Shown one piece after another: positions 1 to 4,485 of a DNA stretch of 5,464 bases (position 1 is its first letter; each line of letters begins with the position of its first letter). The notes below the pieces were generated by a model. It ran no database searches, had not been told where the DNA came from, and saw nothing but the letters and a program-made list of their open reading frames with translations. The stretch comes from CADCTB01 sp038214685. Lineage in GTDB: Bacteria > Actinomycetota > Acidimicrobiia > Acidimicrobiales > AC-14. The stretch is from contig JBBQRO010000213.1 of NCBI GenBank assembly GCA_038214685.1, positions 1 through 5,464 on the forward strand, written 5' to 3'. The position numbers were made by a program, and so were the translations under genes.

Positions 1-328
1 GCAGGCCCAGGAGCAGCAGCGACGCGACCCGCTCCGGCCACCGGGCGGCAAGGGCGGCGGCCAGGATGGCCCCCGTCGAATGCGCCACCACCACGGCGCG
101 CTCGGGCAGGTGGGGAACGAGGGCGGCGAGGTGGCAGTCGACATCGTAGGAGGCGTCGGGCGGGCTGGGCGAGCGCCCGAAACCCAGGAGGTCGGGAGCG
201 GTGGCCCGGAAGCCGGAGCTGGTCGCGGCCAGGCTCTCCCAGTACCGGGACGAGGCACCGAGACCGTGGAGGAGCACCACCTCCGGTCCCCGGCCCCACG
301 ACGTCACGTACAGGCTGTCGCCGCTCAC
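1..328 (-). CDS. Alpha/beta-hydrolase fold protein (C-terminal part outside window)
   Basis: Only the first 109 residues are present; the gene runs off the left edge. The frame shows the typical opening of an alpha/beta hydrolase: a strand followed by the oxyanion-hole motif HGLGASSRYW (residues 21-30), then the APDLLGFGRS turn (44-53), then the nucleophile elbow VAHSTG (81-86) with the likely catalytic Ser84. The elbow is A-x-S-x-G rather than the usual G-x-S-x-G. The acid and histidine of the triad would lie outside the window. The GTG start at 328-326 is chosen because it overlaps the TGA of the upstream gene as GTGA, a common coupling arrangement, and because the fold begins immediately after it. 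The substrate cannot be told; esterase, lipase, dehalogenase-like and C-C hydrolase members all look like this at the N-terminus. No signal peptide is seen, so it is probably cytoplasmic. Confidence 0.9.
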   Translation of the reverse strand, partial: MSGDSLYVTSWGRGPEVVLLHGLGASSRYWESLAATSSGFRATAPDLLGFGRSPSPPDASYDVDCHLAALVPHLPERAVVVAHSTGAILAAALAARWPERVASLLLLGL

Positions 329-744
329 CGGGGCCCCGACCGGTCGAGGGCCACCAGGTAGGCGGCCAGCGACACCAGGAAGACGCCGTACCAGGTCAGG
401 TTCCGGCCGGCCACGTAGTGGCTGGAGATATGTCCGAGGAACACGTCCATCCACCGCTGGTGGGAGCGCCCCGCCATGAAGGCCAGGTCGGGGGCCATCG
501 CGAACAAGTGGGCGCTCAGCACCCACACCAGCGGGTACGGGATGGGCCGCCCGGTATGGGCGGTGACGACGGCCATGACCACCAGGGCGGCGCTGGCGCC
601 CACGAAGAAGTGGGTGAACCAGTGGAAGCGGGCGTCGTGGCCCCGATAGGAGAGGTACAGGCCGACCTCGGCCACCACCGCCGCCACACACCACAGGCAC
701 AGGCGCAGCGAGCGTGCCGAACGCGCCGAGGGGCTGGCAGTCAC
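325..744 (-). CDS. Polytopic membrane protein, His-rich, unknown function
   Basis: A 139-residue protein with about four hydrophobic segments (roughly 14-33, 46-62, 72-90 and 117-134). Histidines and an acid sit near the membrane edges: H41 and H45 in FHWFTHF, H79 and D86 in HLFAMAPDL, H95, H105 and H109. The APDL and HxxxH elements faintly recall membrane-bound metal-dependent hydrolases of the YdjM/DUF457 kind, but this is only a resemblance and no family is assigned. The start is GTG at 744-742, overlapping the TGA of the upstream thioredoxin-fold gene by four bases; its own stop overlaps the alpha/beta-hydrolase start in the same way. It therefore sits in the middle of a coupled operon and is probably co-expressed with that hydrolase. 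No strong Shine-Dalgarno sequence precedes it, consistent with translation by re-initiation. Confidence 0.85.
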   Translation of the reverse strand: MTASPSARSARSLRLCLWCVAAVVAEVGLYLSYRGHDARFHWFTHFFVGASAALVVMAVVTAHTGRPIPYPLVWVLSAHLFAMAPDLAFMAGRSHQRWMDVFLGHISSHYVAGRNLTWYGVFLVSLAAYLVALDRSGPR

Positions 745-1280
745 GGCAGGGCCCGTAGGATGGTGGCCACTTCAGCCAGATTGTCGGCCACGGCCGGGTC
801 GAGGGTGCGGTAGCGGACCCGCCCGTCGCGGTCGACGACGGCGTAGCCCACCGGTTCCCCGCCCGAGCGGGGGAGGGGCAGGCCGTAGGCGGCGGCCAAC
901 CCCGCTGGTCCGTCGTTGACTGTGGCCACGCCATCGCAGCCGCCGGGCTCCGACACCACCACGACGAGTTGGGCCCGCTGCTCCAGGGCCGCGCCCGCCA
1001 GCGAGCGACACAGTCCCGGCGCGTCCTCGGGGCGCAGGAAGAACACGACGGTCGGCCGTCCCCGTAGGGGCAGGCCAGCGGCCAGCGACGGGGCAGGCTG
1101 GGGAAGCCCTCCGGCGTCGAGGAGGCCGGGCCGCTGGCGGGCGGGGTCGGGGTCGTCGAGACCTGACTCAGCGGCGCGCGCCAATGCCAGCAGCGAGCCG
1201 AATCCGAGCATCGCCGCCAGCCACACGGCGACGAACCCTCGCCGCCGCCGACGAGGGCCATCGGTCAGGGCCGATCCCAT
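741..1280 (-). CDS. Membrane-anchored thioredoxin/redoxin-fold protein lacking CxxC
   Basis: A 179-residue protein. An Arg-rich N-terminus (residues 10-14) precedes one hydrophobic segment (about 15-37), so it is probably anchored with the rest outside the membrane. The remainder reads like a redoxin or TlpA-type domain: a strand PTVVFFLRPEDAPGLC (76-91) where the active site normally lies, a second strand QLVVVVSEPGGC (104-115), the AAYGLP turn (130-135), the strand GYAVVDRDGRVRYRTL (145-160) and a C-terminal helix. Only C91 and C115 are present, not as CxxC, so ordinary disulfide exchange is doubtful; a one-Cys peroxiredoxin-like or non-catalytic role is possible. The ATG at 1280 is kept because later starts would remove the anchor. 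A GGGGG run lies about seven bases upstream. The gene overlaps the Asp-box gene upstream by 16 bases and the next gene by 4. Confidence 0.83.
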   Translation of the reverse strand: MGSALTDGPRRRRRGFVAVWLAAMLGFGSLLALARAAESGLDDPDPARQRPGLLDAGGLPQPAPSLAAGLPLRGRPTVVFFLRPEDAPGLCRSLAGAALEQRAQLVVVVSEPGGCDGVATVNDGPAGLAAAYGLPLPRSGGEPVGYAVVDRDGRVRYRTLDPAVADNLAEVATILRALP

Positions 1281-2188
1281 TGCGAGCCCCCGTCGCGGCT
1301 GACCAGCACCCGCACGCCGCTCCCGTCGTGGACGCCGACATAGAGCACGTTCGGCTCAGCGGGGTCGGCCTCCACCAGGCTGGCCCCCTCGGGAAGGCTC
1401 AACGTCGTCCACGTCCGGCCGTCGTCGGCGCTGCGGGCCGCGCCCTGGGGCCCGGAGACGAACAGGGTGGCGACGCCGCGGCTGACCCAGGTCGCCCTCG
1501 GAGGGCCGCCAAGGGCAGCCCAGGTCCGGCCCCCGTCGGTGCTCTCGGTGGCCCCGCTCCGTGCGTCGGCGGCTACCAGGTGCTGGTCGTCGTCGGGGCC
1601 GGGGAGGATGCGCCCGAAGAAGGCCTGGCCGGCGGCGTCGGTGCGCCGTTCCCAGCTGCGGCCGTCGTCGGTCGAAGCGACGACCCCGTTGGCGGGCCCG
1701 GCGGCGTAGAGCACCGAGGATCCGGCGCCGAAGGCGTGGGTGTCGGTGCTGGGCAGGCCGTCGTTTGCCTTGGCGAAGGTGGCGGCGCCGTCGGTCGACC
1801 GGGAGATGCCGGGGTGACCGGTGACATACACGGCGCCGCGAGCGAAGGACCACCCCATGGCGTCGGCGCCGTCGAGGGCGCCGACGCGCGACCAGGTCCG
1901 GCCGCCGTCGCTCGACACCGACACCGCCTCGTGGCCGCCGACGAAGAGGCGCCCGGGGGTAGTGGGGTCGACCACCAGGGAGTGGAAGTCGCCGCCCACG
2001 AAACCCGCCGACTGCGATATTGGGGGGTCGCCGTCACCCCCACGGGAGACCACCACCACACCGACGACGAGCGCGGCCAGTGCCGCCATGACCAGCCACA
2101 CTTGGTTGCGCTTCGGCCAGCTCGGAAGAGGGGGTCGTTTCGGCGCCGGGCGGGCGGCGGGCGGTCGAGTGGGGCGGGTCTTAGCCAT
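1265..2188 (-). CDS. Membrane-anchored Asp-box (BNR/sortilin-like) repeat protein
   Basis: The frame is open from 2302, but the ATG at 2188 is chosen: it has GGAGG six bases upstream and overlaps the preceding gene's TAA, giving 307 residues. A Pro/Arg/Lys-rich cytoplasmic tail (1-28) is followed by one membrane segment (about 30-48), so the rest is probably extracellular. Six Asp-box motifs of the S-x-D-x-G-x-T-W type are visible: SSDGGRTW (92-99), STDGAATF (131-138), STDDGRSW (172-179), STDGGRTW (216-223), SADDGRTW (253-260) and SRDGGSQW (297-304). These mark the turns of a beta-propeller, as in sialidase-like, Vps10/sortilin-like and photosystem-assembly (Ycf48-like) proteins. Such proteins are often labelled exo-sialidase or F510_1955-family glycosylhydrolase, but Asp boxes alone do not show catalysis. 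A structural or binding role at the cell surface is equally likely. It is followed, with a 16-base overlap, by the redoxin-fold gene. Confidence 0.9.
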   Translation of the reverse strand: MAKTRPTRPPAARPAPKRPPLPSWPKRNQVWLVMAALAALVVGVVVVSRGGDGDPPISQSAGFVGGDFHSLVVDPTTPGRLFVGGHEAVSVSSDGGRTWSRVGALDGADAMGWSFARGAVYVTGHPGISRSTDGAATFAKANDGLPSTDTHAFGAGSSVLYAAGPANGVVASTDDGRSWERRTDAAGQAFFGRILPGPDDDQHLVAADARSGATESTDGGRTWAALGGPPRATWVSRGVATLFVSGPQGAARSADDGRTWTTLSLPEGASLVEADPAEPNVLYVGVHDGSGVRVLVSRDGGSQWDRP

Positions 2189-2375
2189 GCTGGGCCTCCG
2201 CCGGGTGCGCAGACTGCGGGCTCTTCTCGGCGCTAGGAGCCGTAGCGGCGTCGATCGGCGCAGGGTTCGGGCCGCTGGCGCGCCGGCGCCGTCGCACAGC
2301 AATCACCGCCATCCAGGCGCCCATGCCGAGGACGCAGCCCCCAGGGCCGACCAGCCAGTACACGAGCCTGTCCAT
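2181..2375 (-). CDS. Small single-pass membrane protein (64 aa), unknown
   Basis: A 64-residue protein: one hydrophobic segment (about residues 4-27, including GPGGCVLGMGAW), immediately followed by five arginines (28-32), then a Pro/Ala/Ser-rich tail ending in AEAQHG. By the positive-inside rule the tail would be cytoplasmic. The start is well supported: GAGGAG (complement of 2381-2386) lies five bases upstream of the ATG at 2375. The stop of the thioredoxin-like remnant is only two bases away, and this gene's own TAA overlaps the next start by eight bases as ATGGCTAA. The packing argues for a real gene in the operon. No family is recognised; a membrane accessory peptide for the neighbouring thiol-redox or propeller proteins is a guess only. 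Confidence 0.72.
   Translation of the reverse strand: MDRLVYWLVGPGGCVLGMGAWMAVIAVRRRRRASGPNPAPIDAATAPSAEKSPQSAHPAEAQHG
2195..2199 (-). promoter_or_regulatory. Shine-Dalgarno site deciding the Asp-box protein start
   Basis: The complement reads GGAGG, six bases before the ATG at 2188. It lies inside the 3' end of the 64-residue gene and supports this start over the upstream in-frame extension to 2302, whose first 38 codons give a low-complexity Arg-rich peptide antisense to real coding sequence. Confidence 0.75.
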
Positions 2376-2377
2376 CG

Positions 2378-2650
2378 CTACTCCTCTTCTTTGCTGTCGA
2401 GATCAAGGACGGGTGGGGACTTGGCCCGGGCCGGCAGATCCTCGAGGTCCGAGGCGCGGACGCCACCGACGATCTTGGACACCACCAACCCGGCTGGATT
2501 GATGAGGGAGGACTCGGGCACGCCCGCCACCCCGAAGTCGAGGGCGATGCGCCCCGAGGGGTCCACCAGCATCGACCACTCGCCGCCGTGGTCGGCCCTG
2601 AAGCGTCGGACGGCGTCGGCCGAGTCGGTAGCCAGGATGGTGGCCAGCAC
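2378..2650 (-). pseudogene. C-terminal half of a thioredoxin/ResA (TlpA-like) protein
   Basis: An open frame of 90 residues from a GTG at 2650 matches the second half of an extracytoplasmic ResA/TlpA/CcmG-type thioredoxin: a strand LATILATD, a helix ADAVRRFRADHG, the WSMLVDPSGRIALDFGVAGVPES segment (residues 25-47) with the family's cis-proline (VPES), then LINPAGLVVSKIVGG and an acidic tail. The first half is missing: there is no signal peptide, no membrane anchor and no proper W-C-x-x-C active site. Directly upstream, in other frames, lies the front part of a ccdA-type gene, the usual partner of such thioredoxins. This suggests a deletion removed the end of ccdA and the start of trx. The GTG may still be translated, but the product could not do dithiol exchange. 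Its stop lies just before the next gene. Confidence 0.7.
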
Positions 2651-2675
2651 CGGGCCGACGCAGGGGGGCCCACCT

Positions 2676-3022
2676 GGCGACGATCACCACTCCGAAGCCC
2701 CGGACCACGGTGTCCTGGTTGCGAAGGAACAGCGACCCCACCAGGGTCGCCCCGATGCCGAGGGCGGTGAACACGGAGGTGAAGCCGGCCACGAAGAGAA
2801 TCGCGGCCCGGACAGCAACCCGTCGGGCGTCGCGCTCGCCCAGCTCGGAGACGGGCAGGGCCGACATAGAGGACAGGTAGCCCGGCACCAGTGGCAGGCA
2901 GCAGGGAGAGCGCTGAGCGACACGAAGCCCGCGACCAGGGCCAGCACGGGCAGGGGTGGACGGCTTATCAGGCTCACTGCCGGACGGCGGCCAAGGCGCA
3001 GCCCGGCCAACAACAACTCCAT
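2676..3022 (-). pseudogene. ccdA: Broken CcdA/DsbD-type thiol-disulfide membrane transporter (N-terminal part)
   Basis: The start is an ATG at 3022-3020 with GAGGAG (complement of 3033-3038) ten bases upstream. The first frame reads LPVLALVAGFVSL and then leaves the family pattern; a second frame resumes with SPCCLPLVPGYLSSMSALP, SELGERDARR, ILFVAGFTSVFTALGIGATL and FLRNQDTVVRGFGVVIVA. Together these are the first two to three membrane helices of CcdA, which carries electrons from cytoplasmic thioredoxin to outside partners. The paired Cys of SPCC is where the first redox Cys lies. Two lesions are seen. A shift near 2905-2918 leaves five bases where three or six are expected between the VSL and SPCC codons. 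Family similarity then stops at about 2676, so the remaining helices, including the second redox Cys, are absent and thioredoxin C-terminal sequence follows. Either lesion would abolish function; the first alone could be a sequencing error. Confidence 0.75.
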
Positions 3023-3089
3023 CGACGATCGACTCCTCGAACGGCGGACGCCTACTGGCGTCCGACATGGGACCTGTGGGCCCAGGAAA

Positions 3090-3128
3090 GGGCGCGCCGC
3101 GCCCGGGATCGGGCGCGCCGGGGCGCGC
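3090..3128. repeat. Triple GGGCGCGC repeat with possible hairpin
   Basis: GGGCGCGC occurs at 3090-3097, 3111-3118 and 3121-3128. Bases 3098-3104 can pair with 3111-3117 (seven G:C pairs, six-base loop GGGATC). It lies directly after the stop of the 84-residue gene, on its downstream side, so it could act as an attenuator or transcript-end structure for the minus strand. There is no clear U-run after it, so a classical intrinsic terminator is not supported. Confidence 0.4.
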
Positions 3129-3383
3129 TCAGGCCAGGCGGGGAGGTCGCTCGAGGACGAAGCTGTGGAGCAGAAGGCGCGCCATCCGGGGCCGCCGCCG
3201 CAGCCGCAACCCGAGGAGGCCGAGGGCCAAGGCGACGCCTGCCGCCAGGACCGCCGCGCCGCACAGCGGCGCCACCGCCGGACCGCAGTCCGGGCAGCCC
3301 GCAGCACCGGACATGCCCGCCATGAGGGGGATGCCGGTCACCACCACGATCAGTACCAGGAGGACGAGGAGCGCCTTCTTCAC
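3129..3383 (-). CDS. Small two-helix membrane protein with CPDC motif (84 aa)
   Basis: The frame is open from 3524, but the GTG at 3383-3381 gives a typical start: V/M-K-K followed by a hydrophobic stretch (residues 4-24), as in a signal peptide or first membrane helix. An exposed loop with GCPDCGPAVAPLC (29-41; C30, C33, C41) follows, then a second hydrophobic segment (42-59), a basic stretch (RLRRRPR, 60-66) and a tail ending ERPPRLA. Upstream GGTGGGG is a weak ribosome site. The CxxC plus a third Cys between two membrane segments could bind a soft metal or take part in thiol exchange, which would fit the broken ccdA/trx and the cupredoxin relic around it. No family is recognised with certainty. 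It is the only gene right of 2378 on this strand that appears unbroken. Confidence 0.68.
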   Translation of the reverse strand: MKKALLVLLVLIVVVTGIPLMAGMSGAAGCPDCGPAVAPLCGAAVLAAGVALALGLLGLRLRRRPRMARLLLHSFVLERPPRLA

Positions 3384-4043
3384 GACCGCCCCACCGTAAT
3401 CGGGCGTGCCCGGTCGGGCGAGGTCACCCTCCGACGTCAAGGACCTCGCATACCCGGTGGCCGGGAGGAGGCAGGTTGGTCGGCCAGCGCCGCCGTCCGG
3501 TGAGCCGGAAGGCGGGAAGGCCACGGCGAAGCGACGATGGCGTGGCGAGCCTCGGCATCGGTTCGGTCTGCTACCGGCACAGGATGGAACTCATAGTCGC
3601 CGGGCAGGCCGTGGTAGGGGTCGCGGGCGGGCCCCACTCCGCTGAGCGCGCCCGTGCTGCCGAGGAGCAGGTCCCTGGTCCTGAGCGGCGACCGCGCCTG
3701 GGCCACCACCCGTAGCTCTCGGCACCGTCGAGCTCCACCCGCCAGTGCCCGTAGGAGCGGCCGGCGAGGGCCGGGTCGCGCTAGGCGGTGACGAACTCGA
3801 GGACCCGAGGCACGGGCGGCGGCGCCCCCGGCGCCGGGACCGGACCTGGGGCGGCGCGGCTCACTTGCCCTACCTTGCCCTGGTTCTTGCGATCCTTGCG
3901 TCCTTGGTCATCCGCTGGCGTCGCTCTCGCCGTACGGCCCGCAGCCGCGCGCTCGGCCCGTCGTCGTGTAGCCGGTGACCGGGAGCTGTCGACCGAGCAT
4001 CAGGCTGGGCACGACCAGGGTCCGGGTGCAGCCCTGGGTTCCC
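3384..4043. other. Stretch of about 660 bases with no intact gene
   Basis: No frame on either strand gives a convincing complete protein with a family pattern and ribosome site. The plus-strand frames here are Arg/Ala/Gly-rich antisense shadows. The minus strand carries two relics, listed separately: an interrupted coding frame (3437-3864) and a cupredoxin-like piece (3959-4054). No clear minus-strand promoter for the 84-residue gene was found. A TTGACG-like hexamer lies upstream of it, but no AT-rich -10 box follows at a suitable distance. Confidence 0.6.
3437..3864 (-). pseudogene. Unrecognised interrupted gene (in-frame TAG plus frameshift)
   Basis: From a GTG at 3864 a Pro-rich frame runs 27 codons to LEFVTA and stops at TAG (complement of 3781-3783). 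The same frame continues beyond the stop as RDPALAGRSYGHWRVELDG and AESYG with almost every codon ending in G or C. Near 3708-3714 the coding character moves to another frame, which reads RSPLRTRDLLLGSTGALSG, VGPARDPYHGLPGDYEFHP and VPVADRTDAEARHAIV and ends at a TGA at 3437. The joint reading looks like one former protein of about 130-140 residues. The ordinary amino-acid mix and strong third-position G/C argue for former coding rather than a random open frame. I do not recognise the family. The right-hand boundary and the true C-terminus are uncertain. It could instead be a live gene with two sequence errors. Confidence 0.42.
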
Positions 4044-4054
4044 TGGACATTCCA
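3959..4054 (-). pseudogene. Cupredoxin-domain fragment (copper-handling TauE/SafE-associated type)
   Basis: On the minus strand a frame reads GCTRTLVVPSLMLGRQ and then LPVTGYTTT, about 25 residues. This resembles the core of the cupredoxin-like domain found alone or at the end of sulfite-exporter (TauE/SafE) type membrane proteins in copper clusters, where a C-x-R-x-hydrophobic-hydrophobic-P-x-L strand is followed by LPxTGxT and then FTP and a Cys-Gly-Met-Gly-Met metal site. The metal-site part is not found here: the frame goes on as GRARGCGPYGES and stops at 3908. Upstream the frame has no start of its own and continues only as antisense of the ArsR gene. It is therefore a stub. The match is from memory of the family and short, so the call is moderate. 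Confidence 0.45.
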
Positions 4055-4072
4055 CCCGGTTAACCGTATCAT
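4044..4072 (+). promoter_or_regulatory. Promoter of the ArsR-merA operon
   Basis: A -35 box TGGACA (4044-4049) and a -10 box TATCAT (4067-4072) are separated by exactly 17 bases, the optimal spacing for a housekeeping sigma factor. Transcription would start near 4079, about 25 bases before the ATG at 4105. The match to the consensus is good against a very GC-rich background, and no other such pair was seen in the gap. Confidence 0.7.
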
Positions 4073-4078
4073 CCGGTT
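4057..4078. promoter_or_regulatory. Probable operator for the ArsR-type sensor
   Basis: CGGTTAACCG (4057-4066) is a perfect ten-base palindrome filling the promoter spacer next to the -10 box. A third half-site CGGTT follows at 4074-4078, so AACCG-N7-CGGTT forms a second inverted pair across the -10 box. ArsR/SmtB repressors bind such short inverted repeats overlapping their own promoter, so autorepression by the downstream gene product is inferred. Confidence 0.6.
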
Positions 4079-4104
4079 GTACTGATCGAGCAGGGAGAAG
4101 ACCC

Positions 4105-4485
4105 ATGCCTGGTGGTCGTCCGGCCATCGTCGAGCCCGAGCCCGTCGTCCTGGCCGACACTGAGCTGTTGGCCCGGCTGTTCCGGGCCTTGGGCGACGCC
4201 ACCCGTCTGCGCCTGCTCGAACTGCTCCTAGCGGAGGGCGAGCTGCACCAGATGGAGCTGGTACGGCGCCTGGGCGCCACCCAGGCCCGGGTCTCAGAGC
4301 ACATGACCTGCCTGGTGTGGTGTGGCTTCGTGCAGAGTCGCACCGAGGGCCGCCGCACCCTCTACCGGGTGAAGGACCGCAAGGTCCGGGGACTGGTGGA
4401 CAGGGCCCGGCGCTTCCTGGAGGCCAACGAGGCCCAGATCGCCTGTTGCCGGCGCATCGACGCCACCACCACCGAGGAGAGCTGA
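4105..4485 (+). CDS. ArsR/SmtB-family metal-sensing repressor of the mer operon
   Basis: A 126-residue winged-helix regulator. The ArsR core is clear: LFRALGDATRLRLLELLLAEG (25-45), the recognition region ELVRRLGATQARVSEHMTCL (51-70) and the wing EGRRTLYRV (81-89). C69 and C73 (CLVWC) occupy the place of the Cys57/Cys61 pair of the Cd/Pb sensor CmtR, in the DNA-recognition helix. C114 and C115 near the C-terminus (ACCRRI) could supply further thiolate ligands, as Cys102 does in CmtR. Actinobacterial mer operons use ArsR-type regulators of this kind, often named MerR although unrelated to the classical MerR family. The ATG is preceded by GGGAGA (4093-4098) six bases upstream. Its stop overlaps the merA start by one base. 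Expected role: it binds the palindrome at 4057-4078 and is released by Hg(II) or another thiophilic metal. The metal specificity is inferred from merA. Confidence 0.93.
   Translation: MPGGRPAIVEPEPVVLADTELLARLFRALGDATRLRLLELLLAEGELHQMELVRRLGATQARVSEHMTCLVWCGFVQSRTEGRRTLYRVKDRKVRGLVDRARRFLEANEAQIACCRRIDATTTEES
4474..4479 (+). promoter_or_regulatory. Ribosome binding site of merA
   Basis: GAGGAG lies five bases before the ATG at 4485, inside the last codons of the ArsR gene. With the TGATG stop-start overlap it fixes the merA start and indicates translational coupling. Confidence 0.8.

Noticed and set aside
2640..2670. GGPPCVGP just before the thioredoxin fragment read as an active site
   Set aside because: Only one Cys is present, no W-C precedes it, and the roughly 20 residues normally between CxxC and the next strand are missing; it is more likely junction sequence.
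2905..2918. Programmed ribosomal frameshift in ccdA
   Set aside because: No slippery heptamer or stimulatory structure is evident, and the gene is also truncated by a deletion, so decay or sequence error is simpler.
3401..3413. Small hairpin CGGGC-GT-GCCCG upstream of the CPDC gene
   Set aside because: A five-base stem with a two-base loop is common by chance in such GC-rich DNA and has no U-run.
1184..3503. Long plus-strand open frames (for example 350 and 560 codons) over 1184-3503
   Set aside because: They are antisense to well-supported minus-strand genes, are Arg/Pro/Gly/Ala-rich with no domain pattern and lack ribosome sites; long shadow frames are expected at this GC content.
3745..3978. 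Plus-strand 77-codon frame with a hydrophobic stretch (LPYLALVLAILASLVIRW)
   Set aside because: The hydrophobic run is attractive, but the frame ends in an Arg/Ser-rich tail and begins in low-complexity sequence antisense to a better coding signal, with no clear ribosome site.
3384..4100. Transposon ends, attachment sites or CRISPR-like repeats at the junction of the two gene blocks
   Set aside because: I saw no long terminal inverted repeats, target duplications, transposase motifs or regularly spaced repeats; only short palindromes are present.
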